A stretch of DNA of 12,496 nucleotides from JAZGBC01 sp036444495. Its GTDB lineage: Bacteria > Pseudomonadota > Alphaproteobacteria > Kiloniellales > J153. Below, one piece after another: positions 1 to 6,616 of the stretch. The stretch is taken from NCBI GenBank assembly GCA_036444495.1, contig JAZGBC010000136.1, positions 1 to 12,496 of the forward strand, written 5' to 3'. How positions within the stretch are numbered: position 1 is the first letter of the stretch; each line of letters starts with the position of its first letter. The notes under the pieces were generated by a model, which searched no databases, had not been told where the DNA came from, and saw nothing but the letters and a program-made list of their open reading frames with translations. The position numbers were made by a program, and so were the translations under genes.

Positions 1-464
1 CGGAAAACGCGCGCATCGCCGCGGCGCGCGCCGTGGACCGGCCCGAGCCCCTGTTCGAAAGCGGCTTCGTCTGGCCCGCGACCGGGCCGATTACGGGGGT
101 CTTCGGCAGCCAGCGCGTGCTCAACGGAAAGCCGCGCCGGCCCCATTACGGCGTGGACGTCGCCGCCCCCGAGGGCTCGATCGTCAGGGCGCCGGCCGAC
201 GGCGTGGTCGCGATCGCCGCGGCGGAGATGTATTACACCGGTGGCACGGTGCTCATCGACCACGGGCACGGGTTGACCTCGGTCTATTCGCACATGAAGG
301 AGGTCCGGGTCAGCGAAGGGCAGCGCGTCAAGCAAGGCGATCCCATCGGGACCGTGGGCGCCACGGGCCGCGTCACCGGGCCGCATCTGGATTGGCGCGT
401 CAACTGGTTCGACCAGCGCCTGGACCCGGCGCTGCTCGTCCCGCCCATGCCGGAGGCGGAGTAA
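1..464 (+). CDS. M23 family metallopeptidase (LytM-type), 3' part only
   Basis: C-terminal part of a zinc peptidase of the LytM/M23 family. Members cut peptidoglycan cross-links in the periplasm or, when inactive, activate amidases. The frame is open from base 3, so the gene begins before the window; the GTG at 33 is probably internal. Visible motifs are the first metal motif HYGVD (His at 144-146, Asp at 156-158), the segment SHM (His at 291-293), and TGPHLDW (His at 384-386, Asp at 390-392). The last normally reads HxH; here the second His, usually a zinc ligand, is Asp. I believe some proteobacterial M23 proteins carry this variant, so loss of activity should not be assumed. The gene ends with TAA. 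The family is certain; the exact role (hydrolase or amidase activator) is not. Confidence 0.93.
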   Translation, partial: ENARIAAARAVDRPEPLFESGFVWPATGPITGVFGSQRVLNGKPRRPHYGVDVAAPEGSIVRAPADGVVAIAAAEMYYTGGTVLIDHGHGLTSVYSHMKEVRVSEGQRVKQGDPIGTVGATGRVTGPHLDWRVNWFDQRLDPALLVPPMPEAE

Positions 465-548
465 CCCGTGGATGACGCTTTGCCGCGTTTTGCGAGAGCC
501 GGATGACCGGAGGGGCGTAAGTCTGCTAAACTCGCGGCGCCGACCTCC

Positions 549-587
549 CTTCGCCCGCCGAAGCGGGCTTCGCGAAGGCGGGTTCGG
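549..587. repeat. REP-like nested palindrome in the gap before the SPOR gene
   Basis: The 160-base gap between the M23 and SPOR genes holds a nested inverted repeat. An inner stem CGAAGC/GCTTCG (559-564 with 567-572) lies inside an outer stem CCCGCC/GGCGGG (554-559 with 577-582), and the flanks are partly complementary. Just downstream, GTTCG/CGAAC at about 592-603 forms another small inverted repeat. There is no T-run, so a plain terminator is unlikely. The form resembles a bacterial interspersed palindromic element. No second copy was seen in this window. Confidence 0.45.
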
Positions 588-624
588 CTAAGTTCGACCG
601 AACGGGCAGAAATAGAGTGATACC

Positions 625-954
625 ATGACGCGGTTTCTCGTGATCGTATGTTTTCTCTTCGCGTTCGCGTCCGGCGGTGCCGAGAGCCACGCGCAGAGCG
701 GCGGCAAATACTTCCTGCAGTTGGCCTCGGTGAAATCGGAGGAGAGGGCGCGGGGCGAATGGACGCGGCTGCAGAAGGTTCACGCCGATATCCTGGGCGA
801 CATGACGCTGGCCCTTCAGACCGCCGACCTGGGCGACCAGGGCATTTACTACCGCATCCAGACCGGGCCCTTCCCGACCCAGGCGACCGCCCAGGACATG
901 TGCTGGCAGCTGCGCGCGGAAAAACAGGACTGCCTGGTCCTGCGCCGCAGGTGA
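625..954 (+). CDS. Small secreted SPOR-domain protein
   Basis: A 109-residue protein. Residues 1-23 look like a signal peptide: basic MTR, a hydrophobic core, and a likely cut after SHA (residue 23). The rest, about 28-107, reads as one SPOR domain, with YFLQLASVKSEERA at the start, YYRIQTGPF in the middle (76-83), and a C-terminal helix-strand containing two Cys (93 and 103) that could form a disulfide. SPOR domains bind denuded glycan strands of septal peptidoglycan, so the protein probably acts in the periplasm at the division site. This is inferred from the fold pattern. The ATG at 625 has only a weak Shine-Dalgarno sequence (GAGTGA). It follows a peptidoglycan peptidase gene, which fits a cell-wall theme, but the 160-base gap may mean separate transcription. 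Confidence 0.82.
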   Translation: MTRFLVIVCFLFAFASGGAESHAQSGGKYFLQLASVKSEERARGEWTRLQKVHADILGDMTLALQTADLGDQGIYYRIQTGPFPTQATAQDMCWQLRAEKQDCLVLRRR

Positions 955-972
955 CGCGGCCTAAGGGTACTT

Positions 973-1869
973 TCAGTTCAAGCGTTCGGCGGCATAGGCC
1001 TCCTTCGGCCAGCGCCGATGCAGCCAGAGCCATTCTTCGGGCTTGGCCCTGATCCAGCCTTCCAGAATCTCGTTGAGCGCGGTCATGACCTGTACCGTGT
1101 CTGCCTGGCGGTCGCCGCTGTCCGGTAACTCGAGCGCATCAAAGGAGCTGAGCCGGAACCGCGCCGGCCCGAGGCGCTCGACCCGCACCGGCACCAGCGG
1201 ACAGCCGAAGCGCAGGGCGAGCTGCGCGGGCGCAGCCGGGGTCATGGCCTCGATGCCGAAGAACGGGACCGCGATGCCGTCGTTCATCTTCTGATCGCAG
1301 AGCAGGCCGAGTACCCGGCCCTGGCGCAGGGTGTCGAGCGCCGCCTTCGCGCCGGGCAAGCCCTTGGGCGCCCGCACGCCGCCGGCGACCCCGCGCAGCC
1401 GCTCGATCAGGGGGCGCACGAAGGGATTGTTCGGCTCGCGCACGATGATCGTCATGTCCAGGCCGCGCCGGATCGCCGCGGCGTTCATGACCTCCCAGTT
1501 TCCAAGATGGGCTGAGACCAGGATGCCGGCCGTTCCCTGGTCGCGCATGGCGCGCACCGGCGCCGTGTCGACCCAGTCGATGCGGCCGCTCTCCGGCGCC
1601 GCGATCTCGCCGATGTGTGGGTATTCGGCCGCGACCCGGCCCAGGTTGTCCCACATGCCGCGGACGATGCGTTCGACCTCGGCGGCGGATTTATCCGGAA
1701 AGACGAGTCTCAGGTTGCGCCGTGCGCGGTCGCTCACCGGCAGGCGCGGGCCGATGCCGCGCCCGAGGAGCCCGCCCAGGTTGGAGGCCGCATCCACCGG
1801 CAGCCAGCGCAGCAGCGCGAAGGCGACCCGAAGCGCCAGCGCCTCGATCAGGTAACGAAGCCGTTTCAT
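973..1869 (-). CDS. lpxL: Lipid A late acyltransferase (LpxL/HtrB family)
   Basis: A 298-residue member of the lysophospholipid acyltransferase (LPLAT) family that adds a secondary acyl chain from acyl-ACP to a lipid A precursor at the inner-membrane face. An N-terminal hydrophobic helix (about 6-24) anchors it. The catalytic HX4E motif is HLGNWE (His121, Glu126). LLCDQK (189-194), VPFFG (201-205) and the C-terminal PEEWLWLHRRWP (278-289) are family hallmarks. Length is normal (E. coli LpxL about 306). It is the last gene of the msbA-DUF374-lpxK-lpxL cluster, starting 10 bases after the lpxK stop. The start region is partly duplicated (see the repeat at 1861-1886). Whether it is strictly LpxL or the related LpxM/LpxP type cannot be told from sequence alone. 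It converges with the SPOR gene, with 18 bases between the stops. Confidence 0.92.
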   Translation of the reverse strand: MKRLRYLIEALALRVAFALLRWLPVDAASNLGGLLGRGIGPRLPVSDRARRNLRLVFPDKSAAEVERIVRGMWDNLGRVAAEYPHIGEIAAPESGRIDWVDTAPVRAMRDQGTAGILVSAHLGNWEVMNAAAIRRGLDMTIIVREPNNPFVRPLIERLRGVAGGVRAPKGLPGAKAALDTLRQGRVLGLLCDQKMNDGIAVPFFGIEAMTPAAPAQLALRFGCPLVPVRVERLGPARFRLSSFDALELPDSGDRQADTVQVMTALNEILEGWIRAKPEEWLWLHRRWPKEAYAAERLN

Positions 1870-1886
1870 GGCGCCCGTTTCATGGC
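1861..1886 (-). repeat. 12-base direct repeat at the lpxK/lpxL junction
   Basis: On the minus strand, GCCATGAAACGG occurs at 1886-1875 and again at 1872-1861, a 14-base period. The first copy contains the last Pro codon and stop of lpxK, in an ATGA overlap. The second contains the start codon of lpxL. The period is not a multiple of three, so the ATG in the first copy (1883-1881) is out of frame with lpxL and meets a stop after five codons. Confidence 0.85.
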
Positions 1887-2851
1887 ACGGGCAGCTTGTC
1901 GAGCAGGGCCTGGAGCGCTGCCGGGTCGTCCCAGGCGACCGCGACCGCCAGGGTCTCGATGCCCTCGCGCTGGCCGGGCGCGAGGCGCACGGCGTCCTTC
2001 TCGGTGGTGATCAGAACCGCGTCTAGGCTGCGCGCCCGCGTGCGCAGCTCCCGGAGCTCGGCGGCACCGTAGGGGTGGTGGTCGGGGAAGCCGCGCGTCT
2101 CGGCCAGTTGGGCGCCGGCTTCCCTGAGTGTGCGGAAGAATTTTTCCGGGCGCGCGATGCCGGCGAAGGCGACGACCTTCCGCCCCTCCAGCTCCGCTGC
2201 TTCGGGGCCCGGCGCCAGGTCAGCCCGCAGCAGTGGATGGCGTGCTCCCAGGCGCGCGGTGAGTCCCGCCTCGTCCGCGCCCAAGAGGATTACCGCATCG
2301 GCGCGCGCCAGCCCGGCCGGCACCGTCTCGCGCAGGGGACCGGCTGGGATGAGCCGTCCATTGCCGAAACCGTAGGCGCCGTCCACGACCAGGAGCGAGA
2401 GGTCCTTGACCAGTGCCGGGTTCTGAAAACCGTCGTCCATGACGATGGCCTGGGCGCCGGCCTTTACGGCTGCCTGCGCGCCAGCCGCGCGGTCGCGCGC
2501 GACCCAGGTGGGCGCGGCGCCGGCCAGCAGCAGCGCCTCGTCGCCCACCTCCGTGGCCTTGTGGCGGTTGGGTTCGACGCGCAAGGGGCCGGCGGCGGTG
2601 CCGCCATAGCCGCGCGTCAGGGCGTGGGCGTCGAGGCCCCGGTCCTTGAGCGCCGCCAGGCAGGCGAGGGCGACCGGCGTCTTGCCCGCGCCGCCGGCCA
2701 CCAGATTGCCGACGCAGATCACGGGTACCGGGACCTTGATCGGGCGCACCAGGGCGCGGCGCAGGCGCGTACCCAGGCCGTAGCCGAGCCCCAGGGGCGC
2801 AAGAAGCGTGGGTAGTGCTCCGCTGCGGGACCAGAACTCAGGCGCGCGCAT
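1880..2851 (-). CDS. lpxK: Tetraacyldisaccharide 4'-kinase LpxK
   Basis: A 323-residue inner-membrane kinase that phosphorylates the 4' position of tetraacyldisaccharide-1-phosphate to give lipid IVA, an essential late step of the Raetz pathway. An N-terminal hydrophobic segment (about 13-28) is followed by the P-loop in VGNLVAGGAGKTP (47-59), TRGYGG (79-84), and the acidic MDDGFQN motif (138-144) expected to hold Mg-binding or catalytic Asp residues. PDHHPY (256-261) and the ITTEKDAVRL segment (281-290) are also typical. Length is normal (E. coli 328). The ATG lies inside the end of the DUF374 gene (14-base overlap), with AAGGAG ten bases upstream, so translation is probably coupled. In many alphaproteobacteria waaA sits directly before lpxK; here it does not. 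Confidence 0.97.
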   Translation of the reverse strand: MRAPEFWSRSGALPTLLAPLGLGYGLGTRLRRALVRPIKVPVPVICVGNLVAGGAGKTPVALACLAALKDRGLDAHALTRGYGGTAAGPLRVEPNRHKATEVGDEALLLAGAAPTWVARDRAAGAQAAVKAGAQAIVMDDGFQNPALVKDLSLLVVDGAYGFGNGRLIPAGPLRETVPAGLARADAVILLGADEAGLTARLGARHPLLRADLAPGPEAAELEGRKVVAFAGIARPEKFFRTLREAGAQLAETRGFPDHHPYGAAELRELRTRARSLDAVLITTEKDAVRLAPGQREGIETLAVAVAWDDPAALQALLDKLPVP

Positions 2852-3572
2852 GATTGGCCCGCTCCTTGCCCGGAGCGAGTGCGGCGGGTTCGACCGAGGG
2901 TTGGCCGAGGCGCCGGTCGGCCTCGGCGGTCAGGGCGTTGAGGCGCGTCTCCAACTCCAGGCGCAGGCCCTCCAGTTCCCCCTCCGTGGCGTGGCGCGGA
3001 ACCGAGATGGCGTCACCCCAGAGGATGATCCCGCGCCCGAAGGGCAGCGGCAGGCAGAAACGGTCCCAGCTGCTCAGGATCAAGCGCCGGCTGACCGCGC
3101 CCGATATGGGCAGGATGGGGGCGCCGGAAAGCTGCGCCGTCTTGAGCGCGCCGCCCTTGGCGCGCATGCGCGGCCCGCGCGGCCCGTCCGGCGTGATGCC
3201 GATGCTGCCCCCTTTGGCGAGGACCCGCTGCATGGCGCGCAGCGCCGTAATTCCGCCACGCTTTCTGGATGCCTTGACCGTCCTGACCCCCATGTAGCTG
3301 ACCGAGCGCGAGATCATCTGTCCGTCAGGGTGTTCGGAGATCAGCATGTAGACGGGCATTTGGCGCGGCAAGGCGACCCGCATGATAGATAGCCGCCCGT
3401 GCCAGAAACAGGCGACGAAAGGCTTGCCGCCGGCCAGGAGGCCCTCCACCTCGGGCGGGACGGTCATGGACCAGCGCGTCGTCCAGTAAACCAAGCGAAT
3501 ATACATCGCGATCAGCCAGGCTGAAGCCGACTGCACGGGGTTCGATCTCAGGAAGCGCTTGGTCGGGGTCAT
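2838..3572 (-). CDS. DUF374 lysophospholipid acyltransferase (LpxJ-like family)
   Basis: A 244-residue protein of the DUF374 branch of the LPLAT superfamily. Visible family motifs are CFWHGRL (55-61), ISEHPDG (78-84), ASRKRGG (101-107) and ITPDGPRGP (126-134). A hydrophobic N-terminal stretch (about 17-30) probably anchors it to the inner membrane. DUF374 proteins lie in lipid A operons of many alphaproteobacteria. One member of the family, LpxJ of Helicobacter and Campylobacter, is a late lipid A acyltransferase that tolerates substrates lacking Kdo. By homology and position I infer acylation of a lipid A precursor, but the acyl donor and site are unknown and no canonical HX4D/E motif is evident. 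It is second in the operon, 43 bases after msbA, and overlaps lpxK by 14 bases. Confidence 0.88.
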   Translation of the reverse strand: MTPTKRFLRSNPVQSASAWLIAMYIRLVYWTTRWSMTVPPEVEGLLAGGKPFVACFWHGRLSIMRVALPRQMPVYMLISEHPDGQMISRSVSYMGVRTVKASRKRGGITALRAMQRVLAKGGSIGITPDGPRGPRMRAKGGALKTAQLSGAPILPISGAVSRRLILSSWDRFCLPLPFGRGIILWGDAISVPRHATEGELEGLRLELETRLNALTAEADRRLGQPSVEPAALAPGKERANHARA

Positions 3573-3580
3573 ATCACTTG

Positions 3581-3608
3581 TCGTGGCGGGGGCTCCGGGA
3601 CTCCACGA
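3581..3608. other. Inverted repeat in the msbA-DUF374 gap
   Basis: TCGTGG (3581-3586) and CCACGA (3603-3608) form a 6-bp stem around a GC-rich 16-base loop, in the 43-base gap between the msbA stop and the DUF374 start. It has no T-run on the minus strand, so it is better read as a processing or stability hairpin than as a terminator. It ends only 8 bases before the DUF374 start codon and could affect that gene's translation. This is inferred from complementarity alone. Confidence 0.35.
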
Positions 3609-3615
3609 CGCGAAG

Positions 3616-5475
3616 TCAGGATCGCGAGCCGGCCTGGGCGCGCAGGCTTTCTATGGCCTCGAGCGCCGCGCCCGCCTCTCCCTCGGAGAACTGCATGGCG
3701 TAGAGCCGGGCGTAGGGCCCGCCGCGGGCCAGGAGTTCGCCGTGGCTGCCCGATTCGGCGATCCGGCCGTCCTCGATCACATAGATGATGTCGGCGTCCA
3801 CCACGGTGGACAGGCGGTGCGCAATGACCAGCGTGGTGCGGCCGATCATGAGCTGCTTGAGCGCGGTCTGCACCTGGCGTTCGGATTCGCTGTCCAGCGA
3901 GGAGGTCGCCTCGTCCAACAGCAGGATCGGCGCGTTCTTGAGCATGGCCCGGGCGATGGCGATGCGTTGGCGCTGTCCGCCGGACAGCATCTCCCCGCGC
4001 GGGCCGACCTGGGTGTCGAAGCCTTGCGGCAATTCGGAAATAAATTCGTTCGCGTCCGCCGCGGCCGCCGCGGCGGCGATCTCCTCATCCGTGGCGCCGG
4101 GTTTGCCGTAGGCGATGTTGGTGCGGATCGTGTCGTCGAACAGCAAAATCTCCTGACTGACCAGCGCGATGTGGCAGCGCAGGGACGAAATCGTCACCTC
4201 GCGCACGTCCTGGCCGTCGATCGACACCTTGCCGCTGTCTACGTCGTAGAAGCGCGCGATCAGGTTCATGACCGTCGACTTGCCTGCCCCTGAGGGCCCG
4301 ACCAGCGCCACGGTCTTTCCCGCCGGGACTTCCAGGCTGAGCTCGAACAGCGCCGGGCTTCCGGCCTCGTAGGAAAAGGTAACCCGGTCGAAGCCGATCG
4401 CCCCGCCCGTCACCCGAAGGTCCTCGGCGCCGGGCCGCTCGCGGATCTCGGGTTCCCGGTCGAGCAGCGCGAAAACGCGGACGGCCGCCGCCAGGCCCTC
4501 CTGCAGGTTGGCGTTCAGTCTGGCCAGGCGCTTGATCGGCTCGTAGGCGAGCAGCAGCGCGGTCATGAAGGCGAAGAAGGAGCCGGGCGCCTTGCCGCCG
4601 GAAATGACCTGGTTTCCGCCGTAGATGATGACCGCGACGATGGCCAGCGCCCCCAGGACCTCCATGATGGGATGCAGCATGGACCTGGTGCGCGCACCCT
4701 TGTAATTGAGACGGAAGACCGCGTCGATCGCCTCGCCCGCGCGCTTGGACTCGTAGTCCTCCATGGCGTAGGCCTTGACGTAGCGCACGCCCTGGAAGGT
4801 CTCGTCCAGAAGCGTGGTCAAGCCGCCGACCCGCTCCTGGCTGCGGCGCGAGACCTTGCGCATGCGCTGGCCGATGCGCACGATGGGCACGACCGCGGTG
4901 GGAAAGGCGGCAAAGGCGATCACCGCAAGCAGCCAGTCCTCGTAGAACATGACCCCGAGCAGCGCGAGCGCGGTCAGCGTGTCCCGGCCGAAGCCCACAA
5001 GCGTGTTGGACACGGCGATACGCAGCAGGTGAATGTCGTTGATGAAGCGCGCGACCAGCTCGCCCGGCGAGGTGTGGTTGAAGAAGGCCAGATCGGCCCT
5101 GATCAGACGCGTGTAAAGGTGTTCCTGCAGTGTGGCCACGATGCGCAAGCCCACGAAGCTCATGAGCACGGCCTGACCGTAACTGGCGAATCCCTTGGCC
5201 GCGAAAACGACGAAGGCGGCGAGCGCGATGGGCAGCAGCATGTCCTCGCGCTTGTTGATGAAGATGTCGTCGATGATCGGCTTGACGAGCTGAGTGAAGG
5301 CCGCGGTGCTCAGCGCCACGATCGCCATGCAGACCATCGCCACGGCGATGCGCCGGGTATGCGGGCGTACGTAGTCGCGCACGAGCCGCTTGACCAGCGC
5401 TTTGGTGGCCTCGTCCAGGCGGGTGGATTTCGCCCCTTGGGGCGGCTCGGGCGGTGTGTTTTGGCGTTCGCTCAA
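3616..5475 (-). CDS. msbA: Lipid A export ABC transporter MsbA (permease-ATPase)
   Basis: A 619-residue half-transporter that, as a homodimer, flips lipid A-core from the inner to the outer leaflet of the inner membrane. Six hydrophobic helices fall within about 43-310. The ATPase domain has Walker A GPSGAGKS (393-400), a Q-loop Gln (441), signature LSGGQ (497-501), Walker B ILLLDEAT (517-524), D-loop SSLD and the switch His553 (VIAHRLS). It is slightly longer than E. coli MsbA (582), mainly through a hydrophilic N-terminus. The assigned start is TTG with no clear Shine-Dalgarno; no in-frame ATG was found nearby upstream, and a GTG at Val32 is an alternative. It is first in a lipid A operon, which favours MsbA over a drug exporter. 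The stop is TGA. Confidence 0.94.
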   Translation of the reverse strand: MSERQNTPPEPPQGAKSTRLDEATKALVKRLVRDYVRPHTRRIAVAMVCMAIVALSTAAFTQLVKPIIDDIFINKREDMLLPIALAAFVVFAAKGFASYGQAVLMSFVGLRIVATLQEHLYTRLIRADLAFFNHTSPGELVARFINDIHLLRIAVSNTLVGFGRDTLTALALLGVMFYEDWLLAVIAFAAFPTAVVPIVRIGQRMRKVSRRSQERVGGLTTLLDETFQGVRYVKAYAMEDYESKRAGEAIDAVFRLNYKGARTRSMLHPIMEVLGALAIVAVIIYGGNQVISGGKAPGSFFAFMTALLLAYEPIKRLARLNANLQEGLAAAVRVFALLDREPEIRERPGAEDLRVTGGAIGFDRVTFSYEAGSPALFELSLEVPAGKTVALVGPSGAGKSTVMNLIARFYDVDSGKVSIDGQDVREVTISSLRCHIALVSQEILLFDDTIRTNIAYGKPGATDEEIAAAAAAADANEFISELPQGFDTQVGPRGEMLSGGQRQRIAIARAMLKNAPILLLDEATSSLDSESERQVQTALKQLMIGRTTLVIAHRLSTVVDADIIYVIEDGRIAESGSHGELLARGGPYARLYAMQFSEGEAGAALEAIESLRAQAGSRS

Positions 5476-5679
5476 AGGCTGGCCGTTTGTTCGATTGGCT
5501 CGCGCAGGATAATAACATGTGGGCCGGTTGCGCGACCAGCACCGGACCCGCCGCCGAATCGGCAGTTGGCGGACGGCGAAGATCGATCAATTGTCGCCGG
5601 CAGGCAAAAATTTTCCGCCCAAGGCGCCCGCGTTATGGGCATACTCGCGGGCATTTCACAAGAGGCCAGCGGAGCTTGA
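5476..5679. promoter_or_regulatory. Divergent promoter region between msbA and the lipid kinase gene
   Basis: This 204-base spacer separates divergent genes and should carry promoters for both. It is locally richer in A+T than the genes, with overlapping short palindromes (GATCGATC, CAATTG) at about 5581-5594 and an A5T4 tract at about 5607-5615. On the minus strand TATTAT (5514-5509) is a plausible -10 for msbA, about 27 bases before its TTG, but without a good -35. On the plus strand TTGGCG (5566-5571) with AATTGT (5589-5594) is only a weak promoter candidate. GGAG (5671-5674) is the ribosome binding site of the kinase gene, 5 bases before its ATG. Confidence 0.45.
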
Positions 5680-6606
5680 ATGGCCCTATTCAAGGCTAAG
5701 AAGAAGGGTGATTTGCTCGCCGAGCGCATCCTGATCATCCATAACCCGACGGCCGGGGGCCTTGTCGGGCCCTTCGCCTTGACCGAGCGGCGCCTGCGCA
5801 AGCTCGGTTGCCATGTGACCCTGCTCCACACCTCGGCGCGCGGCGATGCGGAGAGGATGGCGCGCGAGGCCGCGACCCGGGACTACGACCGGATCGTGGC
5901 GGCCGGCGGCGACGGCACGATCAACGAGGTGATCAACGGCCTGGCCGGCACGGAGATGCCGCTGGCGCTGCTGCCGCTGGGCACCGCCAACGTGCTGGCC
6001 AGGGAAATCGGGCTCAAGGTCCGGCCGGGCAAGCTGGCCGAGACCATCGTACGGGGCAAGCCGCAGCCCATCTGCCTGGGGCGCGTGCGCGGCGAGGACG
6101 GGGCCGAGCGCCTGTTCGTCATGATGGCCGGGATTGGGGCGGACGCCCATGCGGTGGCCGGCGTCAACCTGGATTTCAAGCGGATCGCCGGCAAGGGCGC
6201 CTACTTCGCCGAGGCCCTGCGCCAGTTCCTGGTCTTTCCCTTTCCCCAGTACCGCCTCAACATCGACGGGGTGAGCCATGAGGCCGCCTCGGTGGTGATC
6301 GCCAACGGGCGCTATTACGCGGGCGACTATGTGCTGGCGCCCGACGCCCGGCTGACCGATGCCAGCCTGCATGTCTGCATTTTCGAGAGCGCCGGGCGCA
6401 AGGAAGCGCTGCGCTATGCGCTGGCCATCGAGCAGGGCGGACTGGTCGATCTGCCGGACTACCGGGTTCCGCCGGGCAAGAAGATCTTGGTCGAGGGACC
6501 CAAGGACGATCCGGTGCAGGCCGACGGCGACATCGTGGCCCATCTGCCTGTGGAGATCGAGGCCTTGCCCGAATCGCTCAACCTGGTCATGCCGGTGGCG
6601 GGGTGA
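5680..6606 (+). CDS. Diacylglycerol kinase family lipid kinase (YegS/BmrU-like)
   Basis: A 308-residue soluble lipid kinase of the DAGK catalytic family, transferring phosphate from ATP to a lipid hydroxyl. Visible motifs are IIHNPTAGG (19-27), the nucleotide-binding AAGGDGTINEVINGL (74-88), LPLGTANVLAREIGL (98-112), the GIGADAHAV segment (151-159) and C-terminal QADGD (280-284). Length matches YegS-type enzymes (about 300). The substrate could be diacylglycerol, phosphatidylglycerol or a sphingoid base; sequence alone does not decide. It diverges from the lipid A operon, which hints at a membrane-lipid role without proving it. ATG start with GGAG at good spacing. Its TGA stop lies 10 bases from the convergent pmbA stop. 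Confidence 0.92.
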   Translation: MALFKAKKKGDLLAERILIIHNPTAGGLVGPFALTERRLRKLGCHVTLLHTSARGDAERMAREAATRDYDRIVAAGGDGTINEVINGLAGTEMPLALLPLGTANVLAREIGLKVRPGKLAETIVRGKPQPICLGRVRGEDGAERLFVMMAGIGADAHAVAGVNLDFKRIAGKGAYFAEALRQFLVFPFPQYRLNIDGVSHEAASVVIANGRYYAGDYVLAPDARLTDASLHVCIFESAGRKEALRYALAIEQGGLVDLPDYRVPPGKKILVEGPKDDPVQADGDIVAHLPVEIEALPESLNLVMPVAG

Positions 6607-6616
6607 TGCGCTTGCC

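Noticed and set aside
284..1033. A 249-codon minus-strand frame across the M23 and SPOR genes
   Set aside because: Spans two recognisable plus-strand genes and the palindrome, with shadow-like composition.
3616..5475. Calling the ABC transporter a multidrug exporter
   Set aside because: Placement at the head of a lipid A operon with lpxK and two acyltransferases makes MsbA much more likely.
4085..5590. A 501-codon minus-strand frame overlapping msbA
   Set aside because: It shifts the msbA frame by one base, has low-complexity composition, and msbA's motifs are all in the other frame.
4672..5679. A 335-codon plus-strand frame opposite msbA
   Set aside because: No recognisable domain; shadow of the msbA coding strand.
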